DNA of 64,000 bases, taken from assembly GCA_052067355.1 (NCBI GenBank), contig JBQHQH010000006.1, forward strand, positions 32,875 through 96,874. Direction: 5' to 3'. A program made the position numbers and the translations under genes. Shown here in pieces: positions 26,589 through 35,102 of the stretch. The first letter of the stretch is position 1. The number at the start of each line of letters is the position of its first letter. The DNA is from CABMKH01 sp040797625. Its GTDB lineage: Bacteria > Bacillota > Clostridia > Tissierellales > Tissierellaceae. Under the pieces are notes generated by a model. That model had not been told where the DNA came from and did not search any database. It saw only the letters and a program-made list of their open reading frames with translations.

Positions 26589-27588
26589 ATCTACCACCTT
26601 TCCCATATAGAGAAATAATCTTGTCCAAGGCTATCATAAATAAACTAAATAAAAATTCAAACCAAAATGTTATAAATCTAAAAACTATTGATATAGAAAC
26701 CCCAATATCTATGGGAATTCCCTTCATACTTAAAAGTAGCACCATACTACTTTCAAAACTACCTATACTACCTGGCAATAATGGAATCATCCCTATTACA
26801 TATGTCAAATATGTAATAGCTGCAACTGAGATAAATCCTATATCTATATGAAAGCTTTTAACTATGAGTAGCATTTTAAAGGCAAATACTCCCCATATGA
26901 GAACTCCAAGCAATAGTTGATAGAAGAACTTCTCTCTTCTAGATAATAATTTCAACAGGGATTTACTATATTCATTAAAAACCTTGTCTATTTTATCCTT
27001 TAGCTTAGAGTTAGGTATTATCTTCTCTAAAAAAGATTTAAGGATACTAGGCTTTAAGCAGACCACAATTAAAATAGTTAACAATATAAAAAATATAAAT
27101 ACTGCTATAGACAATAGATATAGATAACTCCTATATTGAATACCTATGGTAAAATTGAACCATATTAAACTAATTAAAGCCAAGAATAAAAAACTCAATA
27201 GACTTATGGTCTTCTGAAGCCCTACAATAATACTTGCATTTCCCAAATCTAGTTTTAGAATATTTTTCAATTCATATACTCTAGCTAATTCTCCTCCTAT
27301 TTTCACACCTGGAGTTATTGCATCTACAATATTTCCCTTTATATTTACCATAAAAACGTCCTTAAAAGAAGCTTTCTTTCCTATCCAAGATACCATGGAC
27401 TTCCATTGGATAGTTATAAGGATCATAGTGAAGATCTGTAGTGCCAACTCTATTGCAAATATATGTCTAGGCAGAGCTTTGATATTTCTTAGTACCTCTT
27501 TCCAGTTGGCATTTAACAGTATAAATATTGCAATCCCTATTCCCAAAATATATAGTATTGCCTTCAACCATCTCTTATTCATATTCAT
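26569..27588 (-). CDS. Lysyl-PG synthase-type flippase-domain membrane protein (UPF0104)
   Basis: 339 residues from ATG at 27588, which overlaps the stop of the methyltransferase gene (TGATG), so coupled translation is expected; the longer frame would overlap by 61 bases. Eight or so membrane helices of the UPF0104/MprF N-terminal family: MVNIKGNIVDAITPGVKIGG and the LPGSIGSFESSMVLLL segment are typical. No MprF synthase domain follows, so this is a stand-alone lipid-flippase-like protein. Its location next to pssA supports a role in membrane phospholipid handling (inference). Confidence 0.8.
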   Translation of the reverse strand: MNMNKRWLKAILYILGIGIAIFILLNANWKEVLRNIKALPRHIFAIELALQIFTMILITIQWKSMVSWIGKKASFKDVFMVNIKGNIVDAITPGVKIGGELARVYELKNILKLDLGNASIIVGLQKTISLLSFLFLALISLIWFNFTIGIQYRSYLYLLSIAVFIFFILLTILIVVCLKPSILKSFLEKIIPNSKLKDKIDKVFNEYSKSLLKLLSRREKFFYQLLLGVLIWGVFAFKMLLIVKSFHIDIGFISVAAITYLTYVIGMIPLLPGSIGSFESSMVLLLSMKGIPIDIGVSISIVFRFITFWFEFLFSLFMIALDKIISLYGKGGRYDKVRI

Positions 27589-28154
27589 CAATTCTTGACC
27601 ATAAGTAAAACCTTGTCCATGGTATTTACCATGTTTTTCAATGAACAACTCTCTATATAGTCCATATTCTTACTTATGAATTCCTCTGATATATTTGAAT
27701 AAAAAGAGCTTAAGATTCTCTTAGGCAATCTCACTATTATCCTATTTCCTTTCTTCGAATTATTCCATATATGCTCTATCACCTTTTCCTTAGGTGTCAC
27801 CTGTAAAGCTACATGTATAACATCATAAGAACTTATATCTATATCTTCTCCTCTTTCCTCTTTTATAGATATTCTATTGCTCAACCCCAATCTTGTCACT
27901 ATGTCTCTGGCACTTTTTACTGCCATACTGTCTACATCTATGACATCTATCTTTGCATCAGTTTGATTTGCTAATTCTAAGGCTGTACAGGGAATAGAGC
28001 CTCCTCCAATACATAGTACTCTGTCTCTACTCCTTATATTAGCCAATCCTACTTCTTTTTTGACTATTCCCCTATAATATATCTCATATATTCCAATTAA
28101 AAAGTTAAACCCTGAAAACTTTCTCTCTATCCATTTAGTACAATTTGCTATCAT
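27588..28154 (-). CDS. SAM-dependent methyltransferase, nicotianamine-synthase-like
   Basis: 188 residues. Motif I region DRVLCIGGGSIPCTALELAN, acidic end of strand 2 at VIDVDSMAV and motif IV-like YDVIHVALQVTP define a class I methyltransferase fold. The GGGSIPCTA loop resembles nicotianamine-synthase/CntL-type proteins, which transfer aminobutyrate from SAM rather than methyl, but the similarity is weak. The N-terminal 40 residues (FNFLIGIYEIYYRG) look amphipathic and could touch the membrane. It sits 14 bases after feoB and directly before lipid genes: metal-related or lipid-headgroup modification are both possible. ATG at 28154 with ACGGGAGAAT upstream. Confidence 0.65.
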   Translation of the reverse strand: MIANCTKWIERKFSGFNFLIGIYEIYYRGIVKKEVGLANIRSRDRVLCIGGGSIPCTALELANQTDAKIDVIDVDSMAVKSARDIVTRLGLSNRISIKEERGEDIDISSYDVIHVALQVTPKEKVIEHIWNNSKKGNRIIVRLPKRILSSFYSNISEEFISKNMDYIESCSLKNMVNTMDKVLLMVKN

Positions 28155-28168
28155 GATGATTCTCCCGT

Positions 28169-29923
28169 TTAAAGTATAGTGATTATCAACTTGCTAATTT
28201 GATTTATAATCCCTGCAAATAAGAATGCAGATGTTGTCGTAGCTATTCCTATTAATAGAGCTACCTTTAGGGAAAATTCCTTAGCAAGTACTCCAAATAC
28301 AGATAGACATGGTAAATAAAATAGAGCAACTACAGATCCAACTATTAATTGTAGTGTGTTTAGATTTAATTCTAGTAGCGGAAGTACTGCTAATTCTCTC
28401 CTTATAATCCCTAATAATAGAGAAAGACTTGCTTCTTTTGGCAATCCCAACCATCCTTCAACAAATGGACCTATAACTTTACTAAACTCATTTAATATTC
28501 CTGTTTCTGCTATTATAGCCGCTATAACTATACCTATAAACATAGGTCCTTCTGCATCTAATAAAAAATGCTTCATCCTTATCTTTAATTTTTTCTTAAA
28601 TGCATCTCTATCTGGCACCAATAGATTAGGTACTTCTAAAAGCATTGGCTGGCTTTGCCCCGGCACTATCTTATTCATGATTACCCCTACTACTAACATG
28701 GTGAGTATAGATATAAGATAGACTAATATCAATGCAGGAATGGATCTATCTCCCAAAAGTGCAAAAAAAGCACCACTTTGTGAAGCACATGGAATAGCAA
28801 AGGACACTAAGGTTGCAACCATTATCCTCTCCTTATAGCTATTTGCCGCTCTAGTTCCCAATATAGCAGGAACAGCACATCCATATCCTAGCATCAAGGG
28901 TATTATATTTCCCCCTTGGATTCCTATACGTCTAAGCACCCCATCAGCTAATACTCCAATTCTAGGCAGATATCCACTATCTTCTAGGAAGGAGAACACT
29001 ATATAAAACAACAAAACATATGGCATTATAAGAGCAAATGGCCATTCTATACCAATTATTAATATTCCAAACTCTCCAACTAATAGATTTCTAAAAATTC
29101 CAGCTGGTATAAATATAGATACTATACTATTTAGAATAGGCATGATTATATTTCTTATTAGAGGTAAAAGTACTACAGCCCTCAGAGCCTTACCTCCGCC
29201 TACTACTATTCCCAAAGATAGGATAAGTACTAATAGAGCAATAGGTATTCCCGGCCAAGGCTGTATAGTCCACTCTTCTAATTTTTCAACAAATGTAACC
29301 TCTTTTTCTATTTTAGTCTCAACCTTGTCTACTATATCATCTATCCTCTTCCATCTCTCTTCATCCCCTAACTTGGGATCTGGTTCTCTAATTGTATCTG
29401 CTAATTCTGCTGATTTATCCATCAAGTCCATTATCCCTATGTTCTTAATAGCTATAGTAGGGATTACTGGACTTCCCAACTCTTCTGATAACTTCTCCAC
29501 ATCAATATCTATTCCCTGTCTTTTAGCAACATCCATTAAATTTAAACTATAGATTATGGGTATAGGATATTCTCTTAATTGATATGCTAAATCCAAATTT
29601 CGTTCCAGATGAGTAGCATCTAGAACACATATAATGACATCTGCTCCTTCTTCTAATAGTCCTACTGCTACCTTTTCTGCTTCAGAAGTAGCTTCCAATG
29701 AATATGTACCAGGAACATCTATTACAACGCCTTCTCGCTTTCTATAATTAATATCCCCAACAGTGTAATCTACAGTAGTTCCAGCATAATTTGAACTATC
29801 TACATGAACACCTGTTAATTTAGAGAAGACAACACTTTTCCCTACATTGGGATTTCCCATAAGCAATATCTTCATCTTCCCGTCAGTGGATATCTCTTTA
29901 ACCCCATTGGTATGACAACTCAA
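28169..29923 (-). CDS. feoB: Ferrous iron transporter FeoB
   Basis: 584 residues, shorter than E. coli FeoB (about 770). N-terminal G-domain: G1 GNPNVGKS, G3 DVPGTYS, G4 NLMD. Membrane part with the two gate halves (LMLGYGCAVPAILGTR and later ELAVLPLLELNLNT). The gate motif GYGCAVPAI is a variant of the usual GFGCNVPAI. A hydrophilic Cys-poor segment (LLEVPNLLVPD) is present as in other members. The N-terminus MSCHTNG has an extra Cys. Overlaps feoA by 4 bases (ATGA). Imports Fe2+; should be under the Fur box upstream of feoA. Confidence 0.92.
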   Translation of the reverse strand: MSCHTNGVKEISTDGKMKILLMGNPNVGKSVVFSKLTGVHVDSSNYAGTTVDYTVGDINYRKREGVVIDVPGTYSLEATSEAEKVAVGLLEEGADVIICVLDATHLERNLDLAYQLREYPIPIIYSLNLMDVAKRQGIDIDVEKLSEELGSPVIPTIAIKNIGIMDLMDKSAELADTIREPDPKLGDEERWKRIDDIVDKVETKIEKEVTFVEKLEEWTIQPWPGIPIALLVLILSLGIVVGGGKALRAVVLLPLIRNIIMPILNSIVSIFIPAGIFRNLLVGEFGILIIGIEWPFALIMPYVLLFYIVFSFLEDSGYLPRIGVLADGVLRRIGIQGGNIIPLMLGYGCAVPAILGTRAANSYKERIMVATLVSFAIPCASQSGAFFALLGDRSIPALILVYLISILTMLVVGVIMNKIVPGQSQPMLLEVPNLLVPDRDAFKKKLKIRMKHFLLDAEGPMFIGIVIAAIIAETGILNEFSKVIGPFVEGWLGLPKEASLSLLLGIIRRELAVLPLLELNLNTLQLIVGSVVALFYLPCLSVFGVLAKEFSLKVALLIGIATTTSAFLFAGIINQISKLIITIL

Positions 29924-30141
29924 CTCTTTACAACCTCCCTAACTAAAATATCTTTTGCAATATCGTGATCTATAGCTATACTTCTACTACCTACTTTGAC
30001 CACAATAGGTCCACTCAAAGGTTGTTTGGTCTGAACTTTAAACTGAGTCCCCTTCCTAAAACCAAGTACTTTTAATAGATGAGAATTTGGCAATCTCTCT
30101 ATTGTATAAGTAGAAGACTTATTAGCATGAGTTAATGACAT
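29920..30141 (-). CDS. feoA: Ferrous iron transport protein FeoA
   Basis: 73 residues from ATG at 30141 with AAGGGGGATT upstream; the frame start at 30180 would lie in the Fur box. Small SH3-like cytoplasmic partner of FeoB: RLPNSHLLKVLGFRKGTQFKV is the usual 'LxxLGFxxGxxv' core, ending SRSIAIDHDIAKDILV. First gene of an operon feoA-feoB-methyltransferase-flippase-like-pssA. Confidence 0.9.
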   Translation of the reverse strand: MSLTHANKSSTYTIERLPNSHLLKVLGFRKGTQFKVQTKQPLSGPIVVKVGSRSIAIDHDIAKDILVREVVKS

Positions 30142-30162
30142 TCTAATCCCCCTTTTCAATAT

Positions 30163-30181
30163 ATTGATAACCATTATCAAT
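30163..30181 (-). promoter_or_regulatory. Fur box upstream of feoA
   Basis: TTGATAACCATTATCAA fits the 7-1-7 Fur consensus (one arm TGATAAC, the other ATTATCA) and lies 22 bases before the feoA start. A TATACT -10 (30189-30194, minus strand) is just upstream, so Fur would cover the transcription start. Confidence 0.8.
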
Positions 30182-30262
30182 TGTTTTTAGTATACCATAT
30201 TAATTTACTAGGATTTTTAAATATCTTATGATTTATTTCAAAAATATACTGAGTTTAACTTT

Positions 30263-30293
30263 AATTCACAGATTACAATTCACGATTCACAGT
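30263..30293. repeat. Degenerate heptamer tract (ATTCACR) in feoA-ychF gap
   Basis: Units ATTCACAG, ATTACA, ATTCACG and ATTCACAG in a row. The rest of the 30182-30466 gap holds an extra copy of a CTGATATAAGTTTTCTTTA element (30342-30360) and, before ychF, a TATAAT with a CTTGTATACAAG palindrome (30405-30416). No gene seen. Confidence 0.55.
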
Positions 30294-30466
30294 TATTAAA
30301 TCTTAAAGTGGATGGTTATTTTCAATTTACACTCCATGATGCTGATATAAGTTTTCTTTAATTATTTCAATTGCATGAAAAAATGATATATAGTATAATA
30401 TTCTCTTGTATACAAGTAAAATAAAATCAATAAAATAGTATTTTTATTATAGAAAGGATATGCTAA

Positions 30467-31558
30467 ATGAAACTTGGAATTGTTGGATTGCCAAATGTAG
30501 GAAAAAGTACACTTTTTAATGCCATCACTAAGGCTGGAGCTGAATCTGCTAATTATCCATTTTGTACCATTGAACCAAATATAGGAATGGTATCTGTGCC
30601 AGATGATAGGCTGGAAAAACTTGCAAGTCTATACTCTTCTAAGAGGATTCTGCCTACTACAATAGAATTTTGTGATATAGCTGGACTTGTTAAAGGTGCC
30701 AGTACTGGAGAAGGTCTAGGAAATAAATTCTTATCTCATATTAGAGAAGTAGATGCCATAGTACATGTAGTGAGATGTTTTGAAAATCCAGATATAGTAC
30801 ATGTAGATGGAAATATAGATCCTGTTAGAGATATTGAGATTATCAACTTAGAATTGATGCTTTCTGATATAGAGTTGTTACAGAGAAGGCTAGAAAAGAC
30901 AGAGAAGGCTGCAAAAGGTGATAAGAGTCTAAATCAAGAAGTTCAACTTATTAAAAATGTTCTCAATGTCTTAGAGAATGGTAAATCTGCAAGAACTTTA
31001 GATCTTTCAGATGAAGAGTGGCAGATAATAAAATCATTTAATCTATTGAGTTCAAAACCTATCATATATGTAGCAAATATATCAGAAGATGACTTGGTTG
31101 AAGACACAGACAATGAATATGTAGCTAAGGTAAGAGAACTGGCTGCTAAAGAAGGCGCAGAAGTTATTACAGTCAGTGCCGAAATAGAAGAGGAAATCTC
31201 TCAATTAGATGATGAAGAAAAGATGGAATTTCTAAATGATCTAGGTCTTGAAAAATCTGGTCTAGATAAACTAATACAGGCTAGTTATAAACTTTTAGGA
31301 CTTGTAAGTTTCTTAACTGCTGGTCCTATGGAATCAAGAGCTTGGACAATCAAAGAAGGAACCCTAGCTCCTCAAGCAGCTGGTAAAATCCACTCTGACA
31401 TAGAGAGAGGATTTATCAGGGCAGAAGTCATATCCTTTGACGATCTAATGGCTGCTGGAAATATGGTAGCTGCTAAAGAAAAGGGACTTGTGAGAATTGA
31501 AGGTAAGGACTATATTATGAAAGATGGAGACGTAGTATTATTTAGATTTAATGTGTAG
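30467..31558 (+). CDS. ychF: Redox-regulated ATPase, Obg-like
   Basis: 363 residues, whole length for the family. G1 GLPNVGKST, switch region NYPFCTIEPN, G3 DIAGLVKGAS, G4 replaced by NISE as in YchF (explains ATP over GTP preference), and a C-terminal TGS domain (FLTAGPMESRAWTIKEGTLA, HSDIERGFIRAEV). Ribosome-associated P-loop protein, single gene with AAAGGATATG upstream and a terminator right after it. Confidence 0.95.
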   Translation: MKLGIVGLPNVGKSTLFNAITKAGAESANYPFCTIEPNIGMVSVPDDRLEKLASLYSSKRILPTTIEFCDIAGLVKGASTGEGLGNKFLSHIREVDAIVHVVRCFENPDIVHVDGNIDPVRDIEIINLELMLSDIELLQRRLEKTEKAAKGDKSLNQEVQLIKNVLNVLENGKSARTLDLSDEEWQIIKSFNLLSSKPIIYVANISEDDLVEDTDNEYVAKVRELAAKEGAEVITVSAEIEEEISQLDDEEKMEFLNDLGLEKSGLDKLIQASYKLLGLVSFLTAGPMESRAWTIKEGTLAPQAAGKIHSDIERGFIRAEVISFDDLMAAGNMVAAKEKGLVRIEGKDYIMKDGDVVLFRFNV

Positions 31559-31559
31559 A

Positions 31560-31588
31560 AAAACCAAGTGATAATCACTTGGTTTTAT
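31560..31588 (+). terminator. Terminator after ychF
   Basis: 13-bp perfect stem around a single base (AAAACCAAGTGAT at 31560-31572, complement at 31574-31586), T-rich tail. Confidence 0.85.
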
Positions 31589-31715
31589 ATATATATCATT
31601 TTTCTCAGGATACTGTACCAATATATTTATGTTATACTAAAAGTGGTGGAAGTATTTTATTGTAAAAAAAGACTGTGTTGTACTAATTTATAATAAAAGA
31701 AAGAAGGCTTATTTT

Positions 31716-31895
31716 ATGAAAATGAGAAAAGCAAACTTATTTAAATTAATAGGACCACTTATTTATATGTTAATTTGCCTTATAAATAAGTTCATTATTG
31801 AAGTACCTGATGTGATTTATATAGCAACAATAATTATTTCTATTGGATTTTTATTAAGTGGACTTTTATTATCTCAACAAAATAAAACATTTTAG
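31716..31895 (+). CDS. Small two-helix membrane protein, 59 residues
   Basis: An ATG at 31716 with AAGAAGG upstream opens a 59-codon frame ending at TAG 31895. Two hydrophobic stretches (about 11-27 and 33-54) around one acidic turn (IEVPD), basic N-terminus (KMRKANLFK). The frame ends inside a strong terminator, which supports it being a real transcribed gene. No family recognised. Codon use is like that of the neighbours. Confidence 0.6.
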   Translation: MKMRKANLFKLIGPLIYMLICLINKFIIEVPDVIYIATIIISIGFLLSGLLLSQQNKTF

Positions 31896-31916
31896 ATTTT
31901 ATCTAAAATGTTTTAT
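31884..31916 (+). terminator. Terminator after the 59-residue gene
   Basis: 14-bp stem AAAACATTTTAGAT (31884-31897) with its complement (31901-31914) and TTT loop, then ATTTTT; overlaps the stop codon. It can also act for tlpA on the other strand. Confidence 0.85.
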
Positions 31917-31967
31917 TTTTATTAGGCGATTTTCATGTATATTATATAAAAGATAAAATAGATTTTT

Positions 31968-32606
31968 CTATTGCTGCTCTTTTCTAATATTATCCACTAT
32001 CTCATTCATCTGTTCGTAGGTCAACATTCCAGGAACTCTACCTAAAAATATTCCATCTTTATTGGTAAAGTATGAAGCTGGAAGACCACTCACAAGATAG
32101 TCTTGACTTATCTTGCCTTCTTCATCTAATACCACTTCAAAAGTATATCCACCTTTTTGAATATATTTCTCTACTACAGATTTTTCCTCTGACAGATTGA
32201 CAGCTAATACTACTATATCATCATTTTCTTTTTGTAATCTCTCCAAATCAGGCATTTCAGCATTACAAAGCTTGCACCAAGTCGCCCAAAAATTTACCAA
32301 TACTATCTTATCTTTGTAGTCACTTAGAGATACATCTTCTCCCTTTAGGTTTTTAAGTGTAAAGTTTGGAAGCACTTTTCCTATTTCTATTGTAGTTTCA
32401 TCTACTTGAGTAGTTTTATCTACATCTGATGTATCTTCGTTACTATTACTATCTGGTGGCTCTACTATATCACTAGGTTTTTCACCCTCTTCTACTATCC
32501 CTTGTTCTTCATTTAAGTTCCCATCTTTACTCTTATTTGATACGATATAAAATATCCCACCTAATATTACTACTGCTATTAATAGCCAAATTAAACCTTT
32601 TTTCAT
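31968..32606 (-). CDS. TlpA/ResA-like membrane-anchored thioredoxin
   Basis: 212 residues. N-terminal helix (5-~22) anchors the protein, followed by an acidic, Ser/Thr-rich linker to about residue 75. The redoxin domain has FTLKNLKGEDVSLSDYKDK, WATWCKLCNAEMP with the CKLC redox pair and GLPASYFTNKDG with the cis-Pro. Reduces disulfides outside the membrane with electrons from CcdA, encoded 12 bases upstream. Could serve cytochrome maturation or reductive repair; no cytochrome genes lie in the window. Confidence 0.88.
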   Translation of the reverse strand: MKKGLIWLLIAVVILGGIFYIVSNKSKDGNLNEEQGIVEEGEKPSDIVEPPDSNSNEDTSDVDKTTQVDETTIEIGKVLPNFTLKNLKGEDVSLSDYKDKIVLVNFWATWCKLCNAEMPDLERLQKENDDIVVLAVNLSEEKSVVEKYIQKGGYTFEVVLDEEGKISQDYLVSGLPASYFTNKDGIFLGRVPGMLTYEQMNEIVDNIRKEQQ

Positions 32607-32618
32607 CTCTTCACCATC

Positions 32619-33314
32619 CTACACCAATAGTCTACTTATATTGATTACCTTGTTAAAGAATACTAGCAATCCAAATATCACCATGATAAATCCACCAATC
32701 TTGGGGAAATATACTATAAATCTTTCAGCCTTATTCATTAAATTGACAAATACATTTATAAAGAGAGCCGTGAGTATAAATGGTATTGCCATGCCTATAG
32801 AGTACACCAGTAAGAGAAATATACCTTTAGATATGGTATCTGTCCCTCCAGCATAGATCAATATAGATGCAAGTGCTGGACCAAAACATGGAGTCCACCC
32901 TGCAGCAAAGGCCATGCCCATTAAAATAGAGCTAAACCAATTTTTAATCTTCTTTGGGGCTGCAACTCTCTTTTCTCTATTTAAAAAATTTAATTTCAAT
33001 ATTCCCATCATATTTAATCCAAATATGACTATCAATATTCCACTTATCTTAGCAAATAATTCTTTATTTCTTATAAAAAGCTTTCCTAAAAAGCTTGCTG
33101 ATGTACCCATTATCATAAATATGATTGTAAAGCCTATTACGAATCCAAGAGTCCGTGTAAAGGCGAATAATCTCTTTTCTTGAATTTCTTCTTCCATAGT
33201 AGAACCTGTTAGATACATAATATATGCAGGTATCAAAGGTAAAATACATGGAGAAAAAAAAGATAAAAAACCAGCACTAAAGGCTATAGAAAGCGGCACA
33301 TCTTTCACTAACAT
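32619..33314 (-). CDS. ccdA: CcdA-type thiol-disulfide transmembrane transporter
   Basis: 231 residues, six membrane helices. The two conserved Cys lie in SFFSPCILPLIPAY (~22) and AAGWTPCFGPALASIL (~143), the internal pseudo-repeat of CcdA/DsbD. Carries electrons from cytoplasmic thioredoxin to the TlpA-like protein encoded next. ATG at 33314 with AAGGAGT upstream. A TATACCCCCCTATA element lies 39-52 bases before the start and may be an operator. Confidence 0.9.
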   Translation of the reverse strand: MLVKDVPLSIAFSAGFLSFFSPCILPLIPAYIMYLTGSTMEEEIQEKRLFAFTRTLGFVIGFTIIFMIMGTSASFLGKLFIRNKELFAKISGILIVIFGLNMMGILKLNFLNREKRVAAPKKIKNWFSSILMGMAFAAGWTPCFGPALASILIYAGGTDTISKGIFLLLVYSIGMAIPFILTALFINVFVNLMNKAERFIVYFPKIGGFIMVIFGLLVFFNKVINISRLLV

Positions 33315-33352
33315 ATTTTTACTCCTTCCTATAATTTAATTGTTAAATTTTA

Positions 33353-33366
33353 TATACCCCCCTATA
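33353..33366. promoter_or_regulatory. TATA-C6-TATA element upstream of ccdA
   Basis: TATACCCCCCTATA, a G/C-run between two TATA halves in otherwise A/T-rich sequence. Similar to the element before the ferredoxin-type gene at 8137-8157; a CsoR/CstR-like repressor site is a guess. Confidence 0.35.
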
Positions 33367-33433
33367 CTATGTTTATAACTATATGCTATCAAATATCAGT
33401 TATTATTAAAAGTTTAAATATTTTCCAAAAAGA

Positions 33434-33460
33434 AATACCCCCATTTATTATGAGGGTATT
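33434..33460 (-). terminator. Terminator after tlp
   Basis: On the minus strand AATACCCTCAT pairs with ATGGGGGTATT (one bulge) followed by TTTCTTTTT, 7 bases after the tlp stop. Confidence 0.7.
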
Positions 33461-33466
33461 CTCTTA

Positions 33467-33700
33467 CTATTTATATTCTCTTTCTCTAGCTATGGCTTCG
33501 TCTCTTATTTCACTCTTCATATTCTTTAACGATTCTTTTCTTCTCTTATTTTTTTCTATGAGATCTCTCTTTGTCTTCTCATCATCTGTCAAATTAATCA
33601 TATTTTTTGTCTCTCGATAATTCTCTATTGTATTATCTATATTAAATTGTATTCTCTCTACATTATCCCTTCTGTCATCTGGTTTTGGCTTATTTTTCAT
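33467..33700 (-). CDS. tlp: Small acid-soluble spore protein Tlp
   Basis: 77 residues. Starts MKNKPKPDDRRDNVERIQ and contains NTIENYRET and NKRRKESLKNMKSEIRDEA, matching the Tlp (thioredoxin-like, SASP-N) family along its length. Charged and helical, without Cys. In known spore-formers Tlp is made in the forespore under SigF/SigG. Its presence shows that the organism can, or its ancestors could, form endospores. Single gene; no forespore promoter could be called by eye. Confidence 0.9.
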   Translation of the reverse strand: MKNKPKPDDRRDNVERIQFNIDNTIENYRETKNMINLTDDEKTKRDLIEKNKRRKESLKNMKSEIRDEAIAREREYK

Positions 33701-33831
33701 ATCTATTTGCTCCTTATTTTATTTCATATTATTTTATTTCATATTATTTTATTATCTAATTCTATTTTGTCTATATAGGAGTTTATTATGCTAGAAAAAA
33801 ATATATGAATAGGATTAAATTTGAATCTTTC

Positions 33832-34086
33832 TTATTTATCTCTAATCAATTCTACTAATACACAGTTTATGATGTATAGTATAAGATTAAAGGCTGCAAA
33901 TAATAGGATGAATTTTAAGGCTTCTATATTTCCAATATCTTGAAAATTTTTTATTACATTTACAGGATTAAAGATTATATCCCAGCTATTCCATCTATTG
34001 AACCTACCTATATGTACTGCAATTCCTGTCAACAAGTTGACGATTAAAACAAAGATCCAACTTATTAGAGAATTATATCTTCTCAA
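33832..34086 (-). pseudogene. DUF1361 C-terminal remnant
   Basis: 84 codons from a TTG without a convincing ribosome site; a stop lies in frame a few codons upstream. Residues ~25-40 (VHIGRFNRWNSWDIIFNP) match the conserved end of DUF1361 membrane proteins, which are about 200 residues long with six helices; here only the last two or three helices remain. Probably a truncated, decayed gene. It could still be expressed as a short membrane protein. Confidence 0.55.
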
Positions 34087-34246
34087 TAAAGTCCAGTTGC
34101 CTTATTATACTATAACCAGATGACTTCGTGAACAATCAAATATAAATTGTCTTTATGTGATAAGATAGTGATATAACGATATTGATAAGATTGATTAGTA
34201 TATAAATGGGAATAATTCACAGAATAATAGAAAAGGTGATATAGAA

Positions 34247-35086
34247 ATGTCTCAAAATATTAACTCAAATGATCCAGTCTATATTTATTTAAAAGAAATA
34301 GGAAAAACTCCCCTTCTAACAAGAGAAGAAGAAATATCTCTGTCAAAGAAGATAGCATTAGGTGATGAATCTTCAAAATCCAAACTCGTAGAAGCCAATC
34401 TAAGATTAGTAGTTAGTATTGCAAAAAATTATATGGGCAGAGGACTATCCTTCTTAGACTTGATCCAAGAAGGCAATTTAGGTCTTATGAGAGCCATAAA
34501 AAAATTTGACTATACAAAAGGATATAAATTCAGCACCTATGCTACATGGTGGATACGTCAATCTATAACAAGGGCCATAGCAGATCAAGGACGAACCATA
34601 AGAGTTCCTGTCCATATGATTGAAAATATCAACAAGCTAGCAAGAATACAAAGACAGCTAGTACAGGATTTAGGAAGGGAACCATTCCCTGAAGAAATAG
34701 CTGAAGTTATGGGTATGGATGTCAAAAAAGTTAGGGATATTATTAAGATAGCTGAAAGACCTGTATCCCTTGAAACTCCCATAGGTGAAGAGGAAAGTGA
34801 ACTAGGTGATTTTATTGAGGATTCTCATATTAAGACTCCAGTAGAAGAGACGACCTATGCCATGCTCAAGGAAGACCTATCTAGTGTCTTAGAGACATTG
34901 ACTCCTAGAGAACAAGAAGTCTTGGTATTGCGATTTGGATTAAAAGACGGCAGATCTAGAACATTAGAAGAAGTTGGAAATGTATTTGGACTTACAAGAG
35001 AGAGAATTAGACAGATAGAGTCAAAAGCTCTTAGAAAACTCCGACATCCCAGCAGAAGTCGTAAGATAAAGGATTTTCTAGATTAA
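34247..35086 (+). CDS. RpoD-family sigma factor, short form
   Basis: 279 residues starting right at region 1.2 (DPVYIYLKEIGKTPLLTREE), without the acidic region 1.1 of housekeeping SigA. Region 2 (EANLRLVVSIAKNYMGRG, FLDLIQEGNLGLMRAIKKFD, KFSTYATWWIRQSI), region 3 (VPVHMIENINKL) and region 4 (LTPREQEVLVLRFGL, GLTRERIRQIESKALRKLR) are all intact and SigA-like, including the -10 recognition helix. It may be the sole primary sigma factor or, more likely given that it stands alone without dnaG, a second group 1/2 sigma factor. AAAAGGTGATAT precedes the ATG. Confidence 0.88.
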   Translation: MSQNINSNDPVYIYLKEIGKTPLLTREEEISLSKKIALGDESSKSKLVEANLRLVVSIAKNYMGRGLSFLDLIQEGNLGLMRAIKKFDYTKGYKFSTYATWWIRQSITRAIADQGRTIRVPVHMIENINKLARIQRQLVQDLGREPFPEEIAEVMGMDVKKVRDIIKIAERPVSLETPIGEEESELGDFIEDSHIKTPVEETTYAMLKEDLSSVLETLTPREQEVLVLRFGLKDGRSRTLEEVGNVFGLTRERIRQIESKALRKLRHPSRSRKIKDFLD

Positions 35087-35102
35087 TAGATATTTTATAC
35101 TA

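Noticed and set aside
28356..29552. Two plus-strand frames of 121 and 136 codons
   Set aside because: Antisense to feoB; no ribosome sites and no recognisable motifs.
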